From contig CADCXC010000003.1 in the NCBI GenBank assembly GCA_902806595.1, positions 1,426,001 to 1,490,000 on the forward strand: 64,000 bases of DNA, given 5' to 3'. A program made the translations under genes and the position numbers. Shown here one piece after another: positions 11,001 to 21,834 of the stretch; within the stretch, counting starts at the first letter, position 1; the number at the start of each line of letters is the position of its first letter. This stretch comes from Pyrenopolyporus hunteri (lineage: Eukaryota; Ascomycota; Sordariomycetes; Xylariales; Hypoxylaceae). The notes under the pieces were generated by a model. The model was not told where the DNA came from and did no database searches. It worked only from the letters and a program-made list of their open reading frames with translations.

Positions 11001-11679
11001 GAACCACTTCGTCCGGTTTAAAGCGCTCCACGAAGCGCAAAAGCTGCGTCGTCAGATCACGAGCCTCCTCCAAAAAGACATCCCGGCTTTCGCCAACCTA
11101 ACCTTCAAGGAGAAGCTCGACCGCCCCACCCCCAAGCAGGTCACCGCCCTGAAGCAGATGGTCGCCGCAGGCTTCATCGACCAAGTAGCCATACGCGCGG
11201 ACCTAGCGCCCTCCCCGCCAGAACTCCACCGCAAGCCCCGCCGCGCCATCGACGTCCCGTACGTCCCGCTCCAACCCATCGACACGGACTCGCGCGACCC
11301 GCTCGACGGCCTCGTGTACATCCACCCCTCGTCCGCGCTCGCCCACTTCAGCCCCCAGGAATGCCCCGAGTACGTCGTGTACGCGAACCTGCAGCGCGCC
11401 GCCTCCGCGGCCGAATACGACCCCTCCGCCCGCCGCCCCAAGACCCGCATGCTCGCGCTGACCGACGTGTCCGGCGCCCAGCTCGCGGCCCTCGCGCGCG
11501 GCACCCCGCTCCTGACGTACGGAAAGCCGATCAAGGAGGTCGCGAAGACGGACGCTACGCGCGAGTGCTGGGTCGTGCCGTATCTGAGGGCCGAGGGGAC
11601 CGGTGGCCAGGGCTGGCCGTTGCCCGTGAGGAAGATTACGCAGAGGAAAGTACCGGGGAAGGGCTGGGTTGCTGAGTAG
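8020..11679 (+). CDS. ECM16: DEAH-box RNA helicase Dhr1/DHX37 (18S rRNA maturation)
   Basis: An intronless 1219-aa protein, the usual size for Ecm16/Dhr1. The N-terminal third is charged and lysine-rich with acidic tracts (around residues 285-315). SF2 motifs follow in order: I GSTGSGKTT (414-422), Ia TQPRKVAA, II DEAH (515-518), III SAT (557-559), V TNVAETSLTIPGI and VI QRAGRAGR (789-796). An acidic insert (FFDEEEEEAEDDGEFD) lies between the RecA domains, as in this subfamily. The helicase-associated and OB-fold regions follow (IHPSSAL, EYVVYANL). Dhr1 releases U3 snoRNA from pre-ribosomes in the nucleolus. Codon use changes along the gene: from about 10.85 kb the third positions become markedly GC-rich. 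Confidence 0.95.
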   Translation: MPKFVPRQRKHKVLAREKAQQNGIQDDRAAAPQTDSNALEILPDAQKAIREAKKAQLRDELKGQVKVSGKKAKRLEKYIDTKLKKDENRALLAELAKNKIDTSLFSSSKSLGQGKETKRQALSRVLKERNAGIGQGDDDILFEKHETLEGDESDDDVEIRAKVTHSIGRDSSFSQNAASVAKGLNTNDTGNEPPRKTAVVAGSGLKRPLELDDEGRPVIQKRQKRGGVKSKLATRPQIILPEVVSNDSDESLDGVDPNSDNEWNGFSSDASAHESAGSQDTTDGSGEESTDEESSDDEESSEGEEEASSSKKERSSAFKAWAHEQRNAALGYQPSDNNLVSNITVPKNFRPRPLEQDPLPLELLPTKDTGRKAFSVPVQRTPEIQDARLKLPVVAEEQKIMEAIHNNNVVVICGSTGSGKTTQVPQFLFEAGYGSPNSPTPGMIGVTQPRKVAAVSMSKRVGQELGDRSDAVAYQIRFEGTVDDKTSVKFMTDGVLLREVANDISLRKYSAIIIDEAHERSVNTDILIGMLSRVVKLREEMSNEDPKLAPLKLIIMSATLRVDDFIKNQTLFPIPPPVLDVEGRQHAVTIHFSRQTRHDYVDEAFKKIMRGHRKLPPGGFLVFLTGHDEIQRLSKKLKLATGALNPIAYPKVRISANDAPLEVEDIDFGETNEIGNDEHDLPFFDEEEEEAEDDGEFDIPEEAASGPMKMHILPLYSLLPTREQMRVFEDPPEGSRAIILATNVAETSLTIPGIRYVFDSGRSKERRYNRDTGVQSYEIGWISKASANQRAGRAGRTGPGHCYRLYSSAVYERDFPEFADPELLRMPIEGVVLQLKAMRLQHVVNFPFPTPPERQSLAKAEKLLQYLSAITESGQATQIGQTMAKFPLPPRFARILLVGHLHDCLPYTVALVAGLSVAEVFIPESQAIPALREENEHDIRTNEDVAAENRQAQARQKYHEVHRNFRSLDDGSDAIKLLQVVGEFAHDPTEQWCENHFVRFKALHEAQKLRRQITSLLQKDIPAFANLTFKEKLDRPTPKQVTALKQMVAAGFIDQVAIRADLAPSPPELHRKPRRAIDVPYVPLQPIDTDSRDPLDGLVYIHPSSALAHFSPQECPEYVVYANLQRAASAAEYDPSARRPKTRMLALTDVSGAQLAALARGTPLLTYGKPIKEVAKTDATRECWVVPYLRAEGTGGQGWPLPVRKITQRKVPGKGWVAE

Positions 11680-12572
11680 TAGGGATATGGTAGTAGGGTA
11701 GCGACGTTGGGGGTCATTGGATGTGATTGGAGCGTGGTGCTTAGATTACCTACATACCTAGGTTAGGTAGCCCGGGATAATGACAGAAGTTTTCTCAGTT
11801 CTACATATGGACGTGTCGTATCAGCATAATTTCCAAGATGTTAGGAAAATAGGGGAAGTAGGGGCTGGATATGATGACTTGCCGGATATGATTTATCAGT
11901 GTTTTAGATTTGATATCGAATCTAATGGATACAATACAGTATATGACTGTCCTTTGCCATTCGGTTAAGCTCTAGTAAATGGACTCGAGAACACTTATCC
12001 CTCTACCCTCCCTTGATATTAAAAAAAAAAAAAAAAACACCACTGTATGAGGCCGGCAGCATGGGGGTAGGTGTCTAAGTTATGTCTTACTCATCACCGA
12101 CGGAACAACCTCCTAAATTCATTTATTAGGATGGACTTTGTTCGGCGCACTTCACAGTTTACGGATACTAAATTAGAATCATTATTCATTATTCGAATTT
12201 ATTCCGCATATGGGCATTGCGTTGCGTTGCGTTGCGATTCTATGGCAATCGCATAGTAGTAGTCTAGCCGACAATACTATCATACAGAGAATCCTCCATG
12301 CTCTACGAATGCAAAATGCCTCAGGCGTGATCCTCACGTCTGTCTGCCTGCCTGTCTGTCTGTTTGTCTAGCTAATGCGAGCGTAGTGTCCTATTGCTGG
12401 TTCTATAAAACGCCTCGAAATGCAAGGGGCCGGGAGGGGCTGGCTCTAACTCATGGCGCGTTTTGGTTCAACTTGATAATTCCGTCTCGCGTTGGGGGGA
12501 ATGACCGCTTTCAGACCCTGCTGGTCTAATGTATGCCTGGTGCTTAGTACCTAGTTAGGGAACTTCGTTTTC
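11680..12572. other. convergent intergenic with simple repeats
   Basis: 893 bp between two 3' ends. It contains CCTAC/GGTA-type motifs (11746-11770), a poly-A run near 12020, a GCGTT microsatellite (about 12217-12236) and a CTGT/CTGC microsatellite (about 12338-12368). No gene was recognised. Confidence 0.6.
12217..12236. repeat. microsatellite (TTGCG)n
   Basis: Four tandem TTGCG units in the convergent 3' region after ECM16. Confidence 0.8.
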
Positions 12573-15500
12573 TCAGTGTTCCCGGTATGGTGGCGGCGGA
12601 GCCCCCGAGGGGCCGGCGGGAGAATCATGGGCTATCTGATTGACCGGCTGCGGCACAATTCCTATTATGCGTGTTGCCTTGATCATCATCTTCGGGAAGT
12701 ACTGTTGAATAAACGATTCGCTACACCCCGTTAGCACCTACTCGAACTAGATCACCAGTATGGGTGGTAAGTCGGGGCTCACTTACGTGTAGTAACTGTG
12801 GTCTGAGTTATGTAGAGAGACAAGGTTATGAGCCAACTCGTGGGCCAGAACAACCCACCACCAGACTGTAGCGGACGCTGTTTGCTCTCTAGTCGGTTGC
12901 TCGGCGTGGAGTTGGATAAAGAACCGTAGATTGCAGAAGATACTCCCGTCGCGGTTGAAGGCAATAGTACCACCTTCAGCATCATAGAAAATGTGTATCG
13001 CGGACCGGTCAATCGTGTATACTTCACTCACATCCGTAAGTAATGATGCGAATGAGTTGATAAATCCATAGTTTGTCTTAAGGAATTGGGCATGGTTTAG
13101 ATCCGGGATCGTCCTGGACACAAATACACGCATCCCGTTCGAGGCTTCGGCTACAAAATCGAGATCCCTCCCTATAGTGTCATCGCAATAGGTGGCCTGC
13201 TCTTTAACTTCTCGGGTTGTTGGTGGCGAGTAGACTTGGGAGGAATCGTGGGCTCTAGTAGATTTTATAGCATTGAGAAGATTCTGTTGAATTATGGCGG
13301 GGTTTGTGACCTTGCCGTCGTCTTTCTTGCCAGATTTGGAACCCGATGACGACTCAGCTGGCGGCAACTTAACCGGCTCGGGATCAGTGCCTACAAAGTT
13401 CCTCAACCTCTCATCTGCTTCGGGGGACGTATCGAATCCAAATCGCCTTGAGAGATTCGAGAAGAGGCCTTTGCCCTTTCCTCCCCGCGATGTGACCGGC
13501 GGTGGTTGTGGTGGTGACGTCTCGTTGTCTTCGGGAGACCCGAATCCGCCAGGCATACGTGGCGGTGGCGTCCTGTTCCTACTCCTCGTCGCGGCCGCTG
13601 TGGCTGCAGCCTCGTTATGTCTTTTGAATTCTTTCTCGCGTTCTCGGATCATGGCTTGTTCGGCGTCCAAGGCCTTACGTCTCTCTTCTTCGGCAATCCT
13701 TGCTTCAGCCGCCTTAGCCCTAAGGATACGATCGACATTGTATCCACGAGCTCTTAGATCGAGTAGACCAAGCTTAAGGAACGGCTCGAAAAAGAAGTAT
13801 GCTTGTTGGCTTGGTCGATTTAGAATCAGCTGGCATACCGCTTGTCCTACTTGGTACATATCGGGATTGGCCTCGGATGCGACGTAAAGAACCCAGCCGT
13901 TGGCCCCTTTCGTACTTGCTGCCGACCTCTTTTCGGTATGTGACTGACTTTGGCCACGGAGTGATCGGCGAAGCGAAACGGTCCGTACGGCTTCTACAGT
14001 TAGGTTCTTCTCGAGCCATTTTGCATCATGCTTGATGGCATCACGCGTGTATCTGGTATACTCGTGAATGAATATTTTCGAACGTTCGAGGACATGTTTT
14101 CGAAGCCAAACCGCGCCGTCCTGCTTCTCACTGTGCGGCCCGATCCTCAGGTCCTCTTGGACAATACCAGAGAGGGTCTGAGAGCCGAGAACCATGTAGA
14201 AGGATTCCAAGATGTCTTCCTCGGGTGCACACATCAGGTGCTCTTTAAACAAGCGGTAGCTGATATAGTCATCCAAGATAACAATACTGGCCGGCGCCGC
14301 AAGCTGATATTGTCTGATTGGTGTCTCGTCTTCTTCATTTTCCGATGACTTCTCTCTAGCGGGTGTGCTGATCTCTTTGAAAGCAAGCAGGAAGGGGGAA
14401 TGCTTCATCCTCCTCCAGAGCTCCTTATCCCTTCGAAGGGTTTCCATATCTTCCGCTAGGAATCTTAGAAGATTCAGGTACTTCTCTGAGCTCTGAAGAA
14501 CACTAAGTAGCCTAGCCGGCTCGCCTGCTGCTAGTTGCGCAATCTCTAGCTTTGTCGGCTCAGTCTTTGAACCACAAGCCGACAAAAATGCATTTGCAGA
14601 ACTGCCGAAGTCGACAAAGTCGAAAATCTCTCCGTACATTGTCGAGCTGCCTAGGTAGCAATGACGGGGACTAAGGTGGACCATGTTGCCTGTTTTATCT
14701 CCAGCTCCCACCGGCGTCTGTGAGGCTGCTAAACGACTTCTTCGTACAACCGGTACGATCGGCGCATCGCGGAGCCTCGCGATTGAGCTGGTACCAAAAT
14801 CATTTAGACGAGTAGCGAAATAGCTAAATAGAGAAACGGCTTCGCCGTGACTTTGGGGAGGTTTAGAAACTAAACGCTCCACGCATTCGAGAATGGGCGG
14901 GTCCGCAGCCACGCCGAATTTCTATTGTGCATTAGAAATGAAATTCAGTGATAGAATAGAAGGGCAAACATATATATAAACTTACGGGAGCATGGGAATG
15001 GAGATCTTTCCGTAGTATGTTGAACCCCAGAACGGCAGAGGCCTCATTCGTAAAGCATTGAGACGGGCTCACGAGTTGCTTCGGGTTTCCCTGCAAGGGG
15101 AGGAATGCCTTGGGGGTCGAACCGATATCAAACGCAGCATAGCGATTGCTGTGATGGTACGCGATGAAGTAGTTCATGGCGTTACTCCGTAGTGCCGGGT
15201 CTGATGAAGCCATCAAATCCACCAGCTCAGGAGCCGACGGGTATGGGCGTAAGCCAAGATCAACCAGGAATTTTCCTTCGGCGCTTCCGGGTCGTAGACC
15301 ACCACCTGGCCATTGAATTATCTTTAGACCGAGGGGCCGAAGAGGACCCTTAGGCTCATAGAGCTCGGAAACTTTGTATAGTTGCGAGCTTGCCTTGGTT
15401 GACTCTGAACCGGGCGGTCCTGCTTCCGCCGGACATATGCGAGACTCCTTCAGCTTTTTCAGGTCGTCCTTCGGAATGTCCTGCCGTACCGATGCCAGAT

Positions 15501-18006
15501 ATTTGATGAGTTCAACGTGGCTCCATTTTGCTCGCCCGGAGTCCTCAGCGGAAGCTGAGGGATTAAGGAGACGTGTGAAAATAGTATCCAAGTCAACGGT
15601 TTTCCTGACGCCAATGGCTGTGAGAAATTTGTCCTTCAGCGAGGAACATCCCTCGATAATTGGGAGGTCGTCGAATAGTTTCACGCTCGGGAAGAATGAT
15701 TCCGTCGGTTTCTTCATACCCAACTTGGTTGGCATGACGGTATGGCTCTGGAGCAACGAGGCAACAGTTCCTTTGGAGCTTTGGCTAAGATTTTCCCAGC
15801 TTTTAGACAAGACAGTGAGAATGCGGATGGAAAATTCAGGAGACTTGGTCAAGTTCTGATTGTCGGGTCTCGTAGAACCGGTTTCAATAAGGAACCGAAG
15901 CCAAGGGACGATCTCAAGGGACTCCCAGCCTAAAGCTTGCAATTGGGTTTGGTTGCAATTTCTGGTGAAATCGTACGGTAGCGTCGTCGGCGGAATGGGT
16001 AGGCCGGCGGGTATCTTGTTCGGGCTGAGGTAGTTCTTGATGCTTCCCAAAGCGATAATGCCACCCTGGTCTTCAGCGCCTTCGCTAACGAGACCTACGG
16101 CAACATCAAGAAGCCTGTCTTTGCTCGGAGGATCGAGCTCCCCTTCAATGGCCTTCTTCCCGGCCCACTCTATGAAACTGATGAGTTGATTCTTGTTAAG
16201 CGGTTTCCCGGACAGCTCTAGTCGAACGTCGTCTACGGTTATGGGAGATAATAAATCAAAGTCGGTGAGCTTCTGCACAAAACCGGTAGTTTCGATTTCG
16301 GGTGGAATCACCGGAATTCCGTCAACGAATTTGGCAAGTTCTTGAGAACCGAGGCGCACCTTGTTGGTGGGAAGAACGCCGCGGCTGCTGTAAATCTCTA
16401 CGTAAGGCCGTTTGTATGAAGTCCAGAATGCTTCCTCAATTATTTGCGATACATGACTACTTGGCGTAGAGTCCTCAAACGTGAAAGATTTCAACGTATG
16501 CAATGCCTCGGGCATATATTTCGTAATCTCTTTAGACGTTATGCCTGTACTCGAGGCTTCTGCAGCCCGCTGTAATTTGATTTGCAATTCGGCCATCTCA
16601 TTCGAGAAGGCAAGCCGAGTCATGATGCCAGCGGCTCGCAACATCTCGATGTTCCAAGTTCTGACCCATCGGGCGTTCAAGTCAATCGCTTCTCGTTCTA
16701 CGGTGGGAATGACGGACGGCGCCGAAATATGAATCCCGGCACCAGTAGTTTGTGTAGTTGGGAATCCAATAAAGATCCGTCCGCCTTTCTTGCTTGGCAG
16801 GACAGACGCAAACACATTCGTGGCCTTCGAGACTGCTTTAGAGCTTGCAGAACTCTCCGAAGCCTGGGTTTCGTCATACGAAGATGTTAAAATCGACAGT
16901 TTGGCTATTTTTGGCGGTGGCTTTTTGGTAGCTCTCTCTAGTTCCGCCGAGAAGCTTGCACTAACAGACGTCTTGATTGAGGCAGTGGTCACACGGAGAA
17001 ATATGCTGCTCGATGATAGTGTAGTGATGTCTTCGGATATCGCCTCCTGGGCGATTTTCTCTTCTCCCGCCACCTTGCTACTCTTCGACGTTGAAGGGCC
17101 GGCGGTCAACCTGGAAAAGAAACTTCGTAAGGACGGAATCTCCGCGCCACCCAGCCCATAAGCCTCGCTTTTGGCCGCCGCTGCTGCTTGGGGCTTCCAG
17201 CCGATGGCAGCCATGAACGAAGCATCAATCTGCGCGCTCGCGCGATCGACGCTCTGGACCCTCATGAGACGTTCCTTGGTCGTAGTCTCAACATCTCTTG
17301 ATAGAGCTACGTCGACGCTGGGGCTCGTTTTCTTTTGTAAATGGAGGACCCTATAATCGTCGATCCAGAATTCAATATTCTGCAGTGCTACAAATGTCAA
17401 ACTTGTGGCCAGGAATTGGCTGACTGACAGCAGGTTTGGCAATGTCGTCGTTGCATTTCGGTAATCCAGAACGAAAGCGGTATCTGAGGTACACTGGTCT
17501 TCGGGCAGTTGTAATTTCCTCGTAAAGAGAGCGTTCCCCTTCCAGTAGAAAGCCATGGCCTCCCGACCCGAGCTGACAAAAGGCTCCTCGCAGTCGGCGA
17601 AGACGCTGTAGAAGCCGACGCCAAAAGCACCGATTTTGGTCTCGTCAGGGTTGCCCTCGGCGATCCTCTTCAGCCTTCCCCAGTCGGTCTTTGTGAACGG
17701 TTGGCCATTGTTCTGGACGACGAGTCGGCGGAGGGTGTGGTTTGCGATGACGTGTTTCAGTATCTCGGAGCGGTCGGTAGTCGTCGGCAGAGGTATCTGA
17801 GTCGAGGGGAGGGTCTCCCACTTGATTTTCACCGTAGTGGCCTGGGCGTCGGCGGCGTTCTGAATCAGTTCCCGCAGCGTGGTCCACTCGCCCGAATATC
17901 TTGCTAGGACTTTGTCGATCAGAGCTCGAGTATCGACGGTGACAGCTTCCTCGTCCTCGCCATCCCGCAGGGCGGCAGCCCGGAGCCTTCCATAATCCAT
18001 TGTCAC
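12573..18006 (-). CDS. large GHKL ATPase (DUF3684/sacsin-like) with C-terminal HExxH motif
   Basis: A 1767-aa protein from three exons: 14986-18006, 12787-14921 and 12573-12720. The introns are 64 bp (GTAAGT..AATAG) and 66 bp (GTAAGT..GTGTAG, branch GCTAAC). The N-terminus is an HSP90/sacsin-type ATPase: ELIQNAADA (N50, Mg2+-binding Asn), NNGQPF (99-104) and GAFGVGFYSV (126-135). A very long middle region carries no domain I can name beyond the fungal DUF3684 family, followed by a coiled-coil-prone Glu/Arg/Ala segment and proline-rich linkers. Near the end is HELAHNLVSLH (H1701, E1702, H1705, H1711), a zinc-peptidase type signature inside a conserved-looking block. The last intron must be spliced to complete HSYYT-ESFIQQYFPKMM. 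Known members are poorly characterised, so a chaperone-like role is inference. No membrane segment was noted. Confidence 0.88.
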
Positions 18007-19102
18007 GGATGTTCAAGGTAGTTGTTCTCTAGTAGGACATAGTAGTAAAAGGCTTAGTGCGGCGCCTCAACAAAAGAGCGAGAGACAAAGTATTTAAGAA
18101 TTCGCCAAAGTAGCGCCCGGTAAACAAAGTAGCGCGTCGAAAGTTCCGCAGAGGTCGGTCTTTGTCCGATTCGAGGTGGCAATCACTGAGGCAGCCGCAG
18201 GAATCCGTAAGACATTAGCCCTCACGAGGGACACGGGGGACTAAGCAGACGACAAGGATCTCGACTATGAACAACGAATAAAAAATCCATGCGCATAACC
18301 TTAGATACCTAAGGTAGAGTGGTAGAGTAAAGGGACCAAAGGCAGCAGGATTGTATAGGTAGGTTTATGTACTGTACAGCTTTATGTAAAATCGAGGACT
18401 TAAGGACTCAGCCTTGATTCGCCTTTGATTCGTCGTCTCAGCTTCGGCGGCGGCGGTGGTAAACGGGGATTCTGCTGCATTGTCGCCCCAGACTTGGGGT
18501 TTTAATGGGTCATAGAATGTAGGTACCTGCCGATAGGTAAGGTAGGTACTTGATTAGAACTTGTCTTATCTCCAAATCCGCTAACTCCGCACCACCACGA
18601 TAGTACGCTGACGTACCTACAGTTTACCTAAGGCGTCTAAAACAGGCCTGTTTTAGGTCGTAAGGTAATAGGTAGGTAGTAAGTGCCGGGACTTGGACTT
18701 GCCTTCACCAAGAGTTCCCCTCCCCTTTTTCAACAGCTCCCTCTAATGTTTGAGCACAAACGCTCCGAATAGGCACCCAGCTCCTCCCGACCCGCCCCCG
18801 ATCAATATAACTGCAACTTATGTCCTACCACACCATCCGTCAACCAGTGTCAAGTTTCGCGTATCAACCCCAGCTTTGAACTGTTTGACGTATAATAGGT
18901 TAGTCGGAAAATTCAGAACATGTCACTGATGATAAGGTCCATGTAGCTTGCATGATTACCTAGATTAGGAATGGATGGAAACTATTAAGTTTCTGGTAGT
19001 TCTATGCGCAACCCATCATCAATGCAATTAGTTCATGCAGCGCCTAGACTGCCAAATCAAACGATGCGACAGATGCCGACGACACATGCCACACTATACC
19101 CC
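18007..19102. other. intergenic, promoter side of the GHKL ATPase gene
   Basis: 1.1 kb without a recognisable gene. Several GGTA-type tetranucleotide clusters occur (18351-18365, 18521-18551, 18661-18680), and an inverted ACAGGCCTGTTTT-type sequence lies near 18640. Confidence 0.55.
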
Positions 19103-19894
19103 TTAACGGTGACCTCCCGGGGAACCCCTCCTCCGATGTTGCCGAGGGCTTCTACTTCTACTTCGTCGTGGTCGCCCGTCCCTTGACCTAGGCCTATAAC
19201 CTTCCATGTCGTCCTTCCTCCGCCCAGATCTCTCAAGGCTACGAGTGCGGCTGCGTTCCCGATGATGAGTTCTTCTGCGTCTGTGATCGTCCCGTTCGGG
19301 ACTACGACTCCTTCGTCTCCGATGATCATGCTTATCGTCCCTTTCGTCCCTCAATCTATGCTTATGGTGGTCATCCCTTCTCCTCGGCGATCTATCCCGA
19401 TGTCGCTCATGGCTCCGGCTTCTACTCCTGTGTCTCCTCCGGTGGCGCCTTTCTGAGTCGTCTCGTCTTTTCGACGTCTTCCGCATGTCCTCTGTTGGGT
19501 CCTTGGTATCTGCTGGGGCAGTAGCAGAATCGCCACCGCCCGCTGCACCCCTTCCTTCGCCTACATCCACAGCATTGGCGCCTGTAGCTTTCCGGGGGGC
19601 AACAGGCAGCCCTAGTGCGCGGGCTAGCGCATCTTCTTCCGCTTCCTTGATTCGCTTGAGCTCCTCTTTTCGCTCCCGGGCAGCTTTCTCCTGCTCCGTC
19701 TCGGTGGCGGACGATCCTGATGCATCGGCTTTTGCGTACCAAGTGAGGTCCCGGCCTTTCGCCCAACGGCCGACTGGTGCTTTCAGACTGTGGCCAAGGT
19801 AATTTTCGCGGTGGTTCGAATTGGCGACGTCTTCCCAATTGAAATTAACTCCGCCGCGCGACCCCGTCTTGCGGATACTCGAAACGAGATCCAT
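19103..19894 (-). CDS. MMTAG2-like RS-rich protein (PF10159, 'kinase phosphorylation protein')
   Basis: An intronless 263-aa protein. The N-terminal block GGVNFNWEDVANSNHRENYL followed by GHSLKAPVGRWAKGRDLTWYAK matches the conserved domain of multiple-myeloma-tumor-associated protein 2 homologues. A Glu/Lys/Arg helix (EKAARERKEELKRIKEAEEDALARALG, split here for reading) follows. The second half, from about residue 145, is an Arg/Ser/His/Asp low-complexity tail rich in RS and RD dipeptides, typical of nuclear splicing-associated proteins. A nuclear role in RNA processing is inferred from the tail; the conserved domain has no assigned biochemical function. The gene is divergent from MED6 across 522 bp. 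Confidence 0.85.
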   Translation of the reverse strand: MDLVSSIRKTGSRGGVNFNWEDVANSNHRENYLGHSLKAPVGRWAKGRDLTWYAKADASGSSATETEQEKAARERKEELKRIKEAEEDALARALGLPVAPRKATGANAVDVGEGRGAAGGGDSATAPADTKDPTEDMRKTSKRRDDSERRHRRRHRSRSRSHERHRDRSPRRRDDHHKHRLRDERDDKHDHRRRRSRSPERDDHRRRRTHHRERSRTRSLERSGRRKDDMEGYRPRSRDGRPRRSRSRSPRQHRRRGSPGGHR

Positions 19895-20416
19895 GGTAGC
19901 TGACGGCGCAATTATACAATAATTTGGGCAGATACGGAATGTGACCTTCGGGGTTCTTGCGCTGCTTTTCCAAGGTGTTTGTAGAGTTTGGTTGAGTAAG
20001 AGATTACGTATGCGAAGTTGGATAATTGATGAGGTCGCAGGTCGCAGGACGCAGTTAATGGGAAAAGAATGAGGGATGACCTATCGAAGGCTGGGCCTAA
20101 AGCTTCTGGCCCTGTATTAGATGCCCCACGCCACGCGCTGCTAGGCGGTATTCACGCTAAGGATGTACCTAATCTTTCCCACGTCAGGTTTATTGTTACT
20201 AGTAGATGTATTGTACCCAGCCGCAGTGCTTATCGATAAAGAAGCTCCCCATAACGTAATACCGCATACCTCCAGTCAATTCCTCCACAACTTCAACTTG
20301 ACTAAAACAACCATCTAATCGGACTTCCACTCTCGAACTTCCCATTATCCACATTAGGTATATTGTCGAATTTCAACGCTCTAGCAAAACCACCTACGCG
20401 ATACCGACAGACGAAA
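19895..20416. promoter_or_regulatory. divergent promoter region, MMTAG2-like / MED6
   Basis: 522 bp between divergent start codons. No TATA box or recognisable operator was seen. The 100 bp before MED6 are rich in C and A with few G, as in a fungal 5' leader. Confidence 0.45.
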
Positions 20417-21413
20417 ATGGCTACTACTAGCGAGCCATTAGACGAGATTCAATGGCGTCACCCAAGCGCCGCGCAGGCGATGGGCGGCATCCATTCGAAT
20501 ACCATCCTCTTCTATTTCGCCGAGTCCCCGTTCTTCGACCGTACATCCAACAACGCGGTTCTCTACAACCAGGCCATGTGGAACGAAAGCATGCAACCTC
20601 TGATCTCCACGCGCGAACAATTCGAGGGCCGCCTCAAGCAAATGTCTGGGTTGGAATATATAGTCGCCCAAGAGCCCGCTGAGATGGGCCCAGGTATGGG
20701 AACTGGTGTCTGGGTCATTCATAAGCAGACGCGCCGCAAGCGAGAACCCGAGGACGAGATCATCGTACACGCCGCATACTACGTTATAGGCGAGAATATA
20801 TACATGGCACCCACTCTGGCGGATATATTGAGCTTTAGAATGGTCTTACCCCCGTTTACCACTTCCTGCTTTTATCTTAGGTCCACGTCTAACCTTGGTT
20901 GTGAAGGTGACAATTACCTCGGCCTTGAGTAAATGCTTCGCAGCTGCGGACAACGCACGAACTTGGTCGCCATCCCTCGGCCACATGTACAAGACAGCGT
21001 CGAACACCACAAACGGCAGAGCTCAAGCACTAGAGTCGAAGGGAGCGACGCCTATGCCGGAGGCTCAAGGGAGCAAGGCTGCCCCGGAACCGAAGAAGAC
21101 GAACCAGTCGGCTCTGGATTCTCGCCTGGCCGAGCATTCGTTCATGATACACATGCAATATGGCGGAGACTACATGGATACGAATCCCATCACCGGGAAA
21201 CCTGGCGAGTTCCATCTCAGCTCCACGGGCCGCAAGGACAAACTGCAGACGCTTACCTTGCCCAATCTGAATACATCTTTCAAACCCTCCGCCATTTCTC
21301 AGCCGGATAAGAAGGACGCGAAAGGCGACAAGACACCGAAGACACCTACGGGGATGCCGTCGAAGCCCAAGCGTAAAAAGAGTAAGGCCGGTGCAACTCC
21401 AACTTCTTCATAG
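20417..21413 (+). CDS. MED6: Mediator complex subunit 6
   Basis: A 310-aa protein from exons 20417-20842 and 20907-21413. The start ATG (MATTSEPLDEIQWR) is chosen because the frame upstream lacks an ATG. Family signatures are IQWRHPSAAQAMGGIHSNTI, LFYFAESPFFDRTSNNAVLYNQ and YYVIGENIYMAPTLADIL. After the intron comes the SALSKCF...WSPSLGHMY block. The C-terminus is a basic tail (KPKRKKSKAG), also usual. MED6 belongs to the Mediator head module and helps RNA polymerase II initiation in the nucleus. The 64-bp intron has a good branch site (GTCTAACC) but a non-consensus donor, GTCTTA; it is accepted because it restores LSFRM-VTITSALSKCF. In frame after the TAG stop, 30 more sense codons follow, about half of them lysine. 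Confidence 0.9.
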
Positions 21414-21834
21414 GGAGGAGAAGCTGGAAAAGGAAAGAGTAAGGCGAAGGGTAAGAGCAAGAGCAAGGTAAAGGTCAAGGCGAAGGACTCATCTTGCAAT
21501 ACATAAATGGTGCGGCGACAGGTGTCGGCGTTTGGAGTATTAGAAAACCGGATATGATACCCCCCTTCTATAGGGACGCCAGAGGAATTTGATTTTGCTG
21601 ATGGGCTATTTTCACTGGAAATTTCGTCTCGACATGTATCTGCTACTCATTCTTGCTACTCATTCTAGGGGATATAGGCTCGTTGAATAGAGACGTCATG
21701 TCAACAGCAATCGTCAACAAAGCCGGGTACGAGGATATTATCTAGATGATTCTTCTATATGGCAAAACTATCTCGAGCAGCTCCTATTAGTCGCAACGCA
21801 ACCGAAATTCATCTCCAGGGATACATCCCCCGAT
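21414..21834. other. convergent 3' region with open lysine-rich frame after MED6 stop
   Basis: The MED6 frame stays open from 21414 to a TAA at 21504-21506. The rest of the 421 bp shows no gene. The convergent FAD monooxygenase ends at 21835. Confidence 0.6.

Noticed and set aside
10422..11021. 199-codon plus-strand frame inside ECM16
   Set aside because: Alternative frame within the helicase C-terminal half; the helicase frame carries the conserved motifs.
13294..13887. 197-codon plus-strand frame
   Set aside because: It is antisense to the exon of the GHKL ATPase gene, whose protein reads as a family member through the region.
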